From NCBI RefSeq assembly GCF_000009985.1, contig NC_007626.1, positions 3,341,943 through 3,405,942 on the forward strand: a stretch of DNA of 64,000 nucleotides, in the 5' to 3' direction. Within the stretch, counting starts at the first letter, position 1. Every line of letters begins with the position of its first letter. The notes under the pieces were generated by a model. It saw only the letters and a program-made list of their open reading frames with translations. It was not told where the DNA came from and did no database searches. The position numbers were made by a program, and so were the translations under genes. This stretch comes from Paramagnetospirillum magneticum AMB-1 (GTDB lineage: Bacteria; Pseudomonadota; Alphaproteobacteria; Rhodospirillales; Magnetospirillaceae). Positions 8,383-16,989 of the stretch are shown in pieces.

Positions 8383-10974
8383 ATGATCAGGATACTGGCG
8401 GTTCGACTTGTTGACTGGTGCTGGCGCCATGCCTGGACCGTGGTGGTCGCCTCACTGGCCGCCACCGTGCTGCTGGGCTGGTTCGCCGCCACCCATCTGT
8501 CGCTGGACACCGACGAAAGCAAGCTGATCTCCCAGGATCTGCCGTTCCGCAAGGTGGAGCGCAGCATCGACCAGGCCTTTCCCAGCACCTCCGAACGGCT
8601 GGCGGTGATCATCGACGGCCCCACCGCCGAACTGGCGGAAGAGGCGGTCGAGCGCCTCGCCCGGGTGCTGCCCGCCGCCCATAAGGGGCTGGTCCACGAC
8701 GCCTCGCGCCCGGCCGAGGAAATGTTCTTTCGCAAGAACGGCCTGCTGTTCATGTCCCCGGCCGAGCTGGAGCAGATCGTCGAGCGTCTGGTCCAGGCCC
8801 AACCGCTGCTGGGCTCGGTGGCCAAGGACCCCAGTCTACGCGGCCTGCTGACCTCGGTGGATCTGGTGCTGCAGGGCATTGCCCACGGTCAGGCCCAGCC
8901 CAAGGACATCGAGCCGCTGATCGCCCAGCTGGACAAGCCCGCCGCCGCCATCGCCACGGGCCATCAGGCCCAGCCGGTGGACTGGCAGGGCCTGATGTCG
9001 GGCGGACCGGCCAAGGATGCGCCGCGCCGCTTTTTGATGGTGCACGGCACCCTGGATTACGGCGACCTGGAGCCCGCCTCCAAGGTCATCGACGCGGTGC
9101 GCGCCACGGCCAGGGACCAGGGGCTGACCCCCGAGAACGGCTTCAAGGTCAGCATCACCGGCAATCTGGCCCTGTCGGACGCCAATTTCGCCACGGTGAC
9201 CGAAGGCGTCGAGATTTCGGCGCCGCTGTCGTTCATCGCCGTGCTGCTGCTGCTGTTCTGGGGCGTGCGCTCGGGCCGGGTGGTGGCGGCCATCATGATC
9301 AGTCTGGTGGTGGGACTGGTGGCCACCGCCGCCTTCGCCGCCGCCACGGTGGGCAGCCTCAACCCCATTTCCGTGGCCTTCGCCGTGATGTTCGTCGGCA
9401 TCGCCGTGGACTTCGCCATCCAGTTCGTCACCGCCTTCCGCAACGAGCGCTTTCTCCAGGGCGAGCCGGGCGCCGCCGTCCTGGCCTCGGCCCGCTCCAT
9501 GGCGGCGCCGCTGTCGCTGGCCGCCATCGCCACCGCCGTGGGCTTCCTGTCATTCCTGCCCACCGCCTATACCGGCGTGTCGCAACTGGGCCTGATCGCC
9601 GGCGGCGGCATGATCATCGCCCTGGTGGTGGACTTCACCTTGCTGCCGGCGCTGCTCGCCCTGCTCAAGCCACTGCCCGAAAAGGAGCCGGTGGGGCTCA
9701 AGCTGCAATCCACCGACGCCTTCCTGCGCCGCCATGCCAAGCGCATCGTCGGCGTCGGCTGCGCCGTCGGTCTGGCGGGCGCGGTTCTGTTGCCGGTCAT
9801 GCCGCTGGATTTCGATCCGCTGCACCTGCAGGACCCCAAGGCCGAGGCGGTCTCCGCCTTTTTCGAACTGGCCAAGAATCCCGATAACGGCGTCTATGCC
9901 GTCGAGACCCTGGCCCCCTCGGTGGAGGCCGCCCGCGCCCTGACCGAAAAGTTCGAGGCGGTGCCCGAGGTTCATCGGGTGATGACCATCCTGACCTTCA
10001 TTCCCGAAGAGCAGGACGCCAAGCTGGCCATGATCGCCGATGTGGCCATGGTGCTGGCCCCCACCCTCAACCCCGCCAAGGTGCTGCCCGCCCCGTCGGC
10101 CGAAGAGCTGATGGCGGCTCTGGCCAAGCTGGCGGCGCAATTGGAGGCCGTCGCCCCCGACCACAAGCCCTCGCAGGTTCTGGCCGGACATCTGAAGGCC
10201 ATCGTCGCCAAGGGCCCCAAATCCGCCGAAGCCTATCAGAAGGCCGCCGCCGCCGGCCTGCCCACCCTGCTGTCGGGCCTGCGCCGCTCGCTGGAGCCTG
10301 AACTGGTCAGCCTGGACACCATTCCCGCCGATCTGAAGCGCGAATGGGTCGCCGCCGACGGCCGCGCCCGCGTCCAGGTGCTGCCCAAGATCGACATGCA
10401 GAACCAGGAGGCGCGCAACCGCTTCAACGCCGCCGTCACCGCCGTCACCCCCTTCATGGCCGGCGCGCCCATCTCCATGGAGCAATCTGGCCGGGTGGTG
10501 ATCGGCGCCTTCGCCGTGGCCGGCATCGGCGCCCTGGTGGCCATCGGCCTGCTGCTGGGCCTGATGCTGCGCCGCTGGCTGGACTCGGCCCTGGTGCTGG
10601 CGCCCCTGGTGCTGGGCGCCCTGGCCACGGTGATCGCGGCCCGTCTGGCCGGAATCGCGCTGAACTTCGCCAATGTCATCGCCCTGCCGCTGCTGCTGGG
10701 CATCGGCGTCGCCTTCAACATCTATTTCGTGGTCAATTGGCGCAACGGCGTCACCGACCATCTGTCGTCGCCCACCACGCGGGCGGTGCTGTTCTCGGCG
10801 CTGACCACCGGTTCGGCCTTCGGCAGCCTGGCGGTGTCGCCCCATCTGGGCACCGCCTCCATGGGGCTGCTGCTGTTCCTGTCGCTGGGATTGTCGGTGG
10901 CGGCCACCTTCATCGTGCTGCCCGCCATCTTCCACCTGATCGGCAAGCCGTCGTCCACCGGGTCCGCCCTGTGA
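8383..10974 (+). CDS. hpnN: Hopanoid transporter, RND superfamily (HpnN)
   Basis: 863 residues from the ATG at 8383 (GGGAAAAG upstream). The frame is open 30 codons further, but that stretch has no RND-like sequence. It has an MMPL/RND architecture: a first membrane helix at about 15-33, a large periplasmic loop, a helix bundle at about 285-440 (SFIAVLLLLFWG, VGIAVDFAIQF), a second loop, and a second bundle at the C-terminus (GALVAIGLLLGLML, LPLLLGIGVAFNIYFVVNWRNG). Family knowledge: HpnN moves hopanoids from the inner to the outer membrane. The context supports this, since hpnK and hpnL follow with overlapping codons. Confidence 0.9.
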   Translation: MIRILAVRLVDWCWRHAWTVVVASLAATVLLGWFAATHLSLDTDESKLISQDLPFRKVERSIDQAFPSTSERLAVIIDGPTAELAEEAVERLARVLPAAHKGLVHDASRPAEEMFFRKNGLLFMSPAELEQIVERLVQAQPLLGSVAKDPSLRGLLTSVDLVLQGIAHGQAQPKDIEPLIAQLDKPAAAIATGHQAQPVDWQGLMSGGPAKDAPRRFLMVHGTLDYGDLEPASKVIDAVRATARDQGLTPENGFKVSITGNLALSDANFATVTEGVEISAPLSFIAVLLLLFWGVRSGRVVAAIMISLVVGLVATAAFAAATVGSLNPISVAFAVMFVGIAVDFAIQFVTAFRNERFLQGEPGAAVLASARSMAAPLSLAAIATAVGFLSFLPTAYTGVSQLGLIAGGGMIIALVVDFTLLPALLALLKPLPEKEPVGLKLQSTDAFLRRHAKRIVGVGCAVGLAGAVLLPVMPLDFDPLHLQDPKAEAVSAFFELAKNPDNGVYAVETLAPSVEAARALTEKFEAVPEVHRVMTILTFIPEEQDAKLAMIADVAMVLAPTLNPAKVLPAPSAEELMAALAKLAAQLEAVAPDHKPSQVLAGHLKAIVAKGPKSAEAYQKAAAAGLPTLLSGLRRSLEPELVSLDTIPADLKREWVAADGRARVQVLPKIDMQNQEARNRFNAAVTAVTPFMAGAPISMEQSGRVVIGAFAVAGIGALVAIGLLLGLMLRRWLDSALVLAPLVLGALATVIAARLAGIALNFANVIALPLLLGIGVAFNIYFVVNWRNGVTDHLSSPTTRAVLFSALTTGSAFGSLAVSPHLGTASMGLLLFLSLGLSVAATFIVLPAIFHLIGKPSSTGSAL

Positions 10975-11837
10975 GCAAGCGCCTGATCGTCACCGCCGAT
11001 GATTTCGGCCGCTCGCTCGAGATCAACCGGGCGGTGGAGGACGGCCATGCCAACGGCATCCTCACCGCCGCCAGCCTGATGGTCACCGAAGGCGCCGTGG
11101 ACGACGCGGTCGAGCGCGCCCGGCGCCTGCCTGGGCTGGGGGTCGGGCTGCACGTCACCCTGGTGGACGGCATTCCCGCCCTGGCGCCCAGCCAGATCCC
11201 CGATCTGGTCGACGGGAACGGGCTGTTCACCCTGGATCTGGTCCGGCTCGGCACCCGCATCTTCCTGTCCAAGGCGGCGCAGCGTCAGGTCAGCGCCGAG
11301 ATGCGCACCCAGTTCGAGCTGTTCAAGGCCACCGGCCTGCCGCTCGCCCATGTGGACTTCCACCATCATTACCATCAGCACCCCACGGTCTTCGCCCTGG
11401 TGCTGGATCTGGCGGTGGAGTACGGGGCGCCGGGCATCCGCATTCCGTGGGAGCCGCCGCTGCTGTCCTACCGGGCCAGGGGCGACCGGCTGGGCACAAG
11501 GCTGTCCAACGGCCTCTTCCACTGGCGGCGCAACCGCGCCATGGCGGCCAAGGCCAAGGCCAGAGGGCTGGTGGTCAACGAACGGGCCTTCGGCCTCAAT
11601 GATTCCGGCCAGATGGATGCCGCCAAGGTCAATTCCTTCCTGGGCGTGCTGCCCGAAGGGCTGTCGGAGATCTATTGCCATCCCGCCACCGCCCATTGGA
11701 GCGGGGCACGCCCCATGCCGCCCCATTACCGCATCGATGACGAGTACAAGGCCCTGATCGCCCCGGAAAACCGCCGCAAGGTCGAAGAGCTGGGCATCAC
11801 GCTGACCACCTTCGCCGCGGAGGCTCGGGGACAATGA
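10971..11837 (+). CDS. hpnK: Hopanoid-biosynthesis-associated YdjC-like deacetylase (HpnK)
   Basis: 288 residues from a GTG whose TG is shared with the hpnN stop (GTGA), so translation is coupled. The N-terminus has the YdjC/ChbG signature VTADDFGRSLEIN with its metal-binding aspartates. Further on come GLHVTL, the histidine cluster HVDFHHHYHQHP and EIYCHPA, which match the metal/catalytic residues of carbohydrate deacetylases of this family. The expected role is removal of an acyl group from a glycosylated hopanoid intermediate. The exact step is not established by the sequence. Confidence 0.88.
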   Translation: MSKRLIVTADDFGRSLEINRAVEDGHANGILTAASLMVTEGAVDDAVERARRLPGLGVGLHVTLVDGIPALAPSQIPDLVDGNGLFTLDLVRLGTRIFLSKAAQRQVSAEMRTQFELFKATGLPLAHVDFHHHYHQHPTVFALVLDLAVEYGAPGIRIPWEPPLLSYRARGDRLGTRLSNGLFHWRRNRAMAAKAKARGLVVNERAFGLNDSGQMDAAKVNSFLGVLPEGLSEIYCHPATAHWSGARPMPPHYRIDDEYKALIAPENRRKVEELGITLTTFAAEARGQ

Positions 11838-12814
11838 AGGGCAATCTTCTGCGCCTGGGGCTGATCGCCCTGATCATCGCCGTGGCCTGGTATATGCGCG
11901 ACGGCTTCGGCGACGTGGGCGGCGCCCTCAACACCGCCGGATGGACCGGGGTGGCGCTGATGGCACTGACCCACGCGCTGCCCGTGGCGCTGTGCGGCGT
12001 GGCCTGGGGGCTGTTGCAGGACGAGGTGCCCACCTGGAAGTTCTCGGTGGCCCGCTGGATCAAGGACGGGGTGGGCGAGTTGGCCGGCATTCTGCCCCTG
12101 TCGGCGGAAATGGCCGGCATCCGCCTGATGACCCGCTACGGCTTCCGGGTGGCCGATGCCAGCGCCATCGTCATGGTCGACCTGACCGCCGAGGCCATCG
12201 CCCAGTTCTTCTTCAGCATCCTGGGCGTCGCCCTGTGGCTGCACCTCTACCCCGAGGCAGAGGTCACCCGCTGGGCGCTGATCGCCTTAGGCATCAGCGT
12301 TCCCGGCCTGGCCATCTTCGTCGCCCTGCAGCGCTCGGTGGTGATGCGTTTCCTGGAGACCCTGCCGGCCAAGATCATGCCCCATGCCTGGGACGCCCCC
12401 GACGCCGATGCCGGGGTGCATGCCGCCGTCAACGCGCTGTATGCCGACCATGGCCGTGTCGCCCGCTCGGTGTTCTGGCACATCCTGGCCTGGGCGGCGG
12501 GGGCGATCGAGGCCTGGGTGGCGCTGCGCCTGCTGGGCTATCCCCTGGGGCTGGCCGAGATTCTGGCCCTGGAAAGCATCATCTACGCCATCCGCTCGGT
12601 GGCCTTCGTGGTGCCCGGCGCCATCGGGCTGCAGGAGGGCGGCTACATGCTGGTGGGCGCCGTGCTGGGCCTGCCCACCGAGATCGCCCTGGCGGTCTCG
12701 CTGCTGAAGCGCGGGCGTGAGCTGCTGATGGGCCTGCCCGCCCTGTTCGCCTGGCACTATATCGAACACGCCACCGCCAAGCAAAAGGCCCCGGCCGAGA
12801 AGACCGGGGCCTGA
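11834..12814 (+). CDS. hpnL: Hopanoid-associated integral membrane protein (HpnL)
   Basis: 326 residues. The start overlaps the hpnK stop (ATGA). It is hydrophobic with roughly seven or eight membrane segments. It resembles the flippase-like membrane domain of lysylphosphatidylglycerol synthases, with the conserved stretch VVPGAIGLQEGGYMLVG near the C-terminus and ELAGILPLSAEMAG earlier. It is the third gene of the hpnN-hpnK-hpnL transcription unit. Its biochemical role is unknown. Lipid or glycolipid flipping is an inference from the fold. Confidence 0.85.
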   Translation: MKGNLLRLGLIALIIAVAWYMRDGFGDVGGALNTAGWTGVALMALTHALPVALCGVAWGLLQDEVPTWKFSVARWIKDGVGELAGILPLSAEMAGIRLMTRYGFRVADASAIVMVDLTAEAIAQFFFSILGVALWLHLYPEAEVTRWALIALGISVPGLAIFVALQRSVVMRFLETLPAKIMPHAWDAPDADAGVHAAVNALYADHGRVARSVFWHILAWAAGAIEAWVALRLLGYPLGLAEILALESIIYAIRSVAFVVPGAIGLQEGGYMLVGAVLGLPTEIALAVSLLKRGRELLMGLPALFAWHYIEHATAKQKAPAEKTGA

Positions 12815-12820
12815 TGTTTT
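12786..12820 (+). terminator. Intrinsic terminator overlapping the hpnL stop codon
   Basis: AGGCCCCGG (12786-12794) pairs perfectly with CCGGGGCCT (12804-12812), followed by GATGTTTT. The last codons and stop of hpnL lie inside the hairpin, so it ends the hopanoid operon before the convergent chemotaxis gene. Confidence 0.7.
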
Positions 12821-12835
12821 CCCCGCGCCCGCGGC

Positions 12836-14995
12836 TCAGGCGCTGCGGATTTCGCGGATGAAGCCCGCCACCTCCTGGGCCAACTGGTTCGAGGCGCCCT
12901 TGAGGCCGTTGGCGGCCTCGTAGACCTGATCCGACATCAGCTTGGTCTCCTCGGCGGCCCCCGAGACCACCTCGACATTTTCGGCGGCGGAGGCGGTGCC
13001 GTGGGCCGCCTGTTCCACCGAGCGGGCGATCTCGGCGGTGGCGGCGCCCTGCTCCTCCACCGCGGCGGCGATGGCCGAGGACAGCTCGCTGATATTCTCG
13101 ATGGTTCCCGAGATGGAGCGGATGGCTTCCACCGCCGAGCGGGTCTCGCCCTGAATGGCGGTGACCTGCTGGCCGATTTCCTCGGTGGCCTTGGCGGTCT
13201 GGTTGGCCAGATGCTTGACCTCGTTGGCGACCACGGCAAAGCCCTTGCCGGCTTCGCCTGCCCGCGCCGCCTCGATGGTAGCGTTGAGCGCCAGCAGGTT
13301 GGTCTGGCTGGCGATGTCGGTGATCAGGTTGACCACCTCGCCGATCTTCTGGGCCGCCTCGGCGAGGCTGCGGACCATGCGGTCGGTCTCGCCCGCCTGA
13401 CGCACCGCATCGCCCGAGATGGTGGCGGCATGGGCCACCTGACGGGAAATCTCGGTCACCGAGGACGACAGTTCCTGAGTCGCCGCCGACACCGACTGGA
13501 CATTGGCGGTAACCTGACCGGTCATGGCGGTGACGTTGCCGGCCTGTACCATGGTCTGCTGGGCATTGGCCGACAGGGTCTGGGCATTGCCCAGCAGCGA
13601 GCCCGACGACACGTCGATCAGATCGACCACGCCCTTGACCCGGTCCTCCAGGGATTTGGCGACGCGGTTGAGCTCGGCCCTGCGGTTCTCCTCGGCCTGG
13701 CGGTCCAGTTCGGCCTTTTCCAGGGCGGAATAGCCCAGCTTGGCCTTGAGCGCCCGCAGCAGCGAATGGAGCTGCCCGAATTCCTGCATGTCGGCCACGG
13801 GGATTTCATGCGCCTGATTGCCCGAGGCGATGGCGTCGAAATGCCGCTCCATGGCCTTCAGGGGATTGCGGATGCCCGCCAGGATCCAGACGGCGAGGAT
13901 GAAGCCCAGAACGACGGCAACCACCAGGGCGCCGATCACCAGGAATGTCCGCGAGGACAGATGCTGTTCGGCCCGGGCGTAGGTATTGCCGGCATCCTTG
14001 CTCTGATAGTCGATCAAACCCTTGAGAGCGACATGGTTGGCGTTGTAGAGCGGCCGCATGGCCTCGCCGAAATGCTTGGACAGTGCCGCCGCATCGTTCT
14101 TGCGGACCAGATCCACCGCCGGAATCAGCCCCTGGTCGCGGAACGCCGTGCGCGCCTTGGCGAATTTCTCGATCAGTGCCAGTTCCTCGGCCGGGTGGCT
14201 GCCCTGGGCATAGTGCTCCCACTTGCGATTGATGATCTGCGAGTTGGACTCGATGGCGGCCAGACGCTCGGACACCGGCACCCAATGCTGATTGGCCAGC
14301 ATCTGCACCGCGATGCTGGCGATCTGGCGATAGTTTTCCTGGGACAGATCGGCGACCTCGGCCAGATCGATGGCCGGCATGGTGTTCTCCAGATAGACCT
14401 CGCGCATGTCCTCGCCGATGCCGCGCATGCCGGAAATGCCCAGCCAGCCCACCACCAGCATCAGCACTCCCAGCACGGCCAGCACTCCGGACAGGCGTCC
14501 GGCGATGGAATTCTTCAGGGCGGAAACCCTGCCGCCCAGGCCGGTGGAGACCACCCGCCCGTCGCGAATGGCCAGGCCCCGGGCCTTGCCTTCACGAAAC
14601 AGCGCGTATGCCTGTTCGGCGGCATTGATCTGAGCCCGGGTCGGCTTGGAGCGGATGGAGATGAAGCCGGCGATCTGGCCCTTTTCCATGAATGGGGTGA
14701 CATTGGCCCGCACCCAGTAGTGATCGCCGGTCTTGGTGCGGTTCTTGACGTAGCCCTCCCAGGGCCGTCCGGCCTTGATGGAGGCCCACAGATCGGCGAA
14801 CGCCTCCTTGGGCATGTGGGGATGGCGAACCAGATTGTGGGGCGAGCCCAGCAATTCCTGCTCGGTAAAGCCGCTGATATCGATGAAGGCCTTGTTCACG
14901 AAGGTGATGCGGCCGCCGGCATCGGTGCGCGACACCAGCATGTCGTCGTCCTTCAGTTCCACCTCGCGGTTGGTGATCGCGCCGTTGTCACGCAT
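12836..14995 (-). CDS. PAS-containing methyl-accepting chemotaxis protein
   Basis: 719 residues from the ATG at 14995, which has AGGGAG six bases upstream. Longer in-frame starts lack one. The order is an Aer-type PAS domain at about 15-125 (FVNKAFIDISGF, RHPHMPKEAFADLW, WVRANVTP), a membrane segment at about 168-188, a roughly 160-residue periplasmic four-helix sensor, a second membrane segment at about 350-372, HAMP, then the signalling domain with the hairpin tip (DIASQTNLLALNATIEAARAGE). The PAS resembles FAD-binding Aer PAS domains, which points to redox or oxygen taxis, but it is combined with a periplasmic sensor. No che genes are adjacent. Confidence 0.92.
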   Translation of the reverse strand: MRDNGAITNREVELKDDDMLVSRTDAGGRITFVNKAFIDISGFTEQELLGSPHNLVRHPHMPKEAFADLWASIKAGRPWEGYVKNRTKTGDHYWVRANVTPFMEKGQIAGFISIRSKPTRAQINAAEQAYALFREGKARGLAIRDGRVVSTGLGGRVSALKNSIAGRLSGVLAVLGVLMLVVGWLGISGMRGIGEDMREVYLENTMPAIDLAEVADLSQENYRQIASIAVQMLANQHWVPVSERLAAIESNSQIINRKWEHYAQGSHPAEELALIEKFAKARTAFRDQGLIPAVDLVRKNDAAALSKHFGEAMRPLYNANHVALKGLIDYQSKDAGNTYARAEQHLSSRTFLVIGALVVAVVLGFILAVWILAGIRNPLKAMERHFDAIASGNQAHEIPVADMQEFGQLHSLLRALKAKLGYSALEKAELDRQAEENRRAELNRVAKSLEDRVKGVVDLIDVSSGSLLGNAQTLSANAQQTMVQAGNVTAMTGQVTANVQSVSAATQELSSSVTEISRQVAHAATISGDAVRQAGETDRMVRSLAEAAQKIGEVVNLITDIASQTNLLALNATIEAARAGEAGKGFAVVANEVKHLANQTAKATEEIGQQVTAIQGETRSAVEAIRSISGTIENISELSSAIAAAVEEQGAATAEIARSVEQAAHGTASAAENVEVVSGAAEETKLMSDQVYEAANGLKGASNQLAQEVAGFIREIRSA

Positions 14996-15197
14996 CGGAC
15001 ACTCCCTATTTTGTTTGGACCACCCGGCTGGACGATCGCTCAAGATCACGCCGTTTGGCATATACCATCAGGCCCTTAGAATGGTACGCATACTTACATA
15101 TTCAAGCCGGCCCGTCAAAATATCCCACTCGGAAACTCAGATATCTCGGAAAAGTTTCTGTTGTGCCCTCCCCCATCCCGCCGGTAGGGTCCGGCCC

Positions 15198-16190
15198 ATG
15201 AGTGAAGTGCAGACCCTGACCGTCGCCGAGGAAGAGGCCGAAATTCGCCTCGACCGCTGGTTCAAGCGCCATTTCCCCTCCGTCGGCCATGGGCTGCTGG
15301 AAAAGTGGCTGCGCGCCGGCAATGTCCGGGTCGACGGCAAGCGCGCCAAATCCAACCAGCGTCTCGACGCCGGCCAGATCATCCGCGTGCCCCCGCTGCC
15401 CACGGCCGAGGCCCCTCCGCGCGAGGTTCGGCCCGCCCCGGTGGACGAGAAGATCGCCCGCATGCTCCAGGACGCGGTTCTGTACATGGACGACGAGGTC
15501 ATCGCGCTGAACAAGCCGCCCGGGCTGGCGGTTCAGGGCGGCACCGGCATGGCCGACAAGCATCTGGACGCCTGGCTGGATGCGCTGTGCTTTGACGGCG
15601 GGCGGCCCAAGCTGGTCCATCGCCTGGACAAGGACACCTCGGGGGTGCTGTTGCTGGGGCGCACCGCCAACGCCACCGCCAAGCTGGCCGCCGCCTTCAA
15701 AAGCCGTTCGGCCCGCAAGTGCTACTGGGCGCTGGTGGCCGGCGTGCCGCGCTACCCCCAGGGCCGCATCGACGCGCCCCTGGCCAAGCTGCCCGGCAAG
15801 GCCGGCGAGAAGGTCGCGGTGGACAAGGAGGACGGCAAGCACGCCGTCACCTATTACCGCGTGGTGGATGCCACCCTCAAGCGCGCCGCCTGGCTGGAAC
15901 TGGAGCCGCGCACCGGCCGGACCCACCAGTTGCGCGCCCACTGCCTGCTGCTGGGCACTCCCATCATGGGCGACGGCAAATATGGCGGCCAGGATGCCCT
16001 GGTCGAAGGCACCGGCGTCTCGCGCAAGCTGCACCTGCATGCCCGCGCCGTGCGCCTGCCCCATCCCCGCACCGGCAAGGTGCTGGAGGTGGTGGCTCCC
16101 CTGCCGCCCCACATCAAGGCCAGCTTCGACTTCTTCGGCTTTACCGAAAGCCGCTCCGGCCCGCCATTCGTCTCCTTCGAAGACGATTAA
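15198..16190 (+). CDS. rluC: RluC/RluD family 23S rRNA pseudouridine synthase
   Basis: 330 residues with an N-terminal S4 RNA-binding domain (RLDRWFKRHFP, VRVDGKRAKSNQRLDAGQ) and a catalytic domain with HRLDKDTSGVLLLGR, whose aspartate is the nucleophile of this family, and GRTHQLRAHC. Members isomerise uridines in 23S rRNA. RluC (positions 955/2504/2580) is the nearest by architecture, but RluD cannot be excluded. A HAD phosphatase follows about 100 bp downstream, a pairing common in alphaproteobacteria. Confidence 0.88.
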   Translation: MSEVQTLTVAEEEAEIRLDRWFKRHFPSVGHGLLEKWLRAGNVRVDGKRAKSNQRLDAGQIIRVPPLPTAEAPPREVRPAPVDEKIARMLQDAVLYMDDEVIALNKPPGLAVQGGTGMADKHLDAWLDALCFDGGRPKLVHRLDKDTSGVLLLGRTANATAKLAAAFKSRSARKCYWALVAGVPRYPQGRIDAPLAKLPGKAGEKVAVDKEDGKHAVTYYRVVDATLKRAAWLELEPRTGRTHQLRAHCLLLGTPIMGDGKYGGQDALVEGTGVSRKLHLHARAVRLPHPRTGKVLEVVAPLPPHIKASFDFFGFTESRSGPPFVSFEDD

Positions 16191-16287
16191 GCTCCGTCAT
16201 CATTCCGCCGCATTCCGGCGGTTGGTTGTGGGCTCCCGATGGGGTAGAATAACCCCACGCAATTTAAGATCAGCGCCCCGGAGCCCG

Positions 16288-16989
16288 ATGTCCCATCTGC
16301 GCCTTGCCGTCTTCGATGTGGATGGCACCCTGGTGGACAGCCAGCACAATATCGTTTCGGCCATGACCGAGGCGTGGAGCAACTTGAATCTGGGCATCCC
16401 CCGGCCGGAGCAGGTCCGCCGCATCATCGGCCTGTCCCTGGTGGATGCCTGCGCCGTGCTGCTGCCCTGGGCAACGCCCGCCGTCCACCGCGCCGTGGCC
16501 GATTCCTACAAGGAAGCCTTCCGCGCCATGCGCCTGCTGCCAGACACCATGGAGCCGCTGTTTCCCGGCGTGAAGGAGGCCCTGGACAGACTGGAAAGCC
16601 AGGGCTGGCTTTTGGGGCTGGCCACCGGCAAATCGCGCCGAGGGGTGGATTCCATGCTGGAGGCCCATGACCTGGAAGGGCGCTTCGTCACTATCCAGAC
16701 CGCTGACGACAATCCCAGCAAGCCCAATCCCGCCATGCTGCGCCGCGCCGCCGCCGATTGCGGCCTGGACCTGCACGAGATCGTCATGATCGGTGACACC
16801 GCCTACGATATGGCCATGGCGGCGGCCGCCCGCAGCGCAGCGGTCGGCGTGTCGTGGGGCTATCATTCGCTGGACGAGCTGCGCCGCGCCGGAGCCCAGG
16901 TGGTTCTCGACACCTTCGAAAATCTGACCGAGGTCCTGGACAAGGTCACCGGGGACATGGCCCACCACCAGGCCGGAGATGGGGAATGA
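16288..16989 (+). CDS. HAD-family hydrolase (phosphoglycolate-phosphatase-like)
   Basis: 233 residues. HAD motif I is FDVDGTLVDS, motif II is LATGKSRRG, and motifs III/IV are KPNPAMLRRA and MIGDTAYDMAMA, so the enzyme looks active. The helical cap between motifs I and II places it in the Gph/phosphonatase-type subfamily. The substrate cannot be read from sequence. It overlaps the next gene by four bases (ATGA), so the two are translationally coupled. Confidence 0.88.
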   Translation: MSHLRLAVFDVDGTLVDSQHNIVSAMTEAWSNLNLGIPRPEQVRRIIGLSLVDACAVLLPWATPAVHRAVADSYKEAFRAMRLLPDTMEPLFPGVKEALDRLESQGWLLGLATGKSRRGVDSMLEAHDLEGRFVTIQTADDNPSKPNPAMLRRAAADCGLDLHEIVMIGDTAYDMAMAAAARSAAVGVSWGYHSLDELRRAGAQVVLDTFENLTEVLDKVTGDMAHHQAGDGE

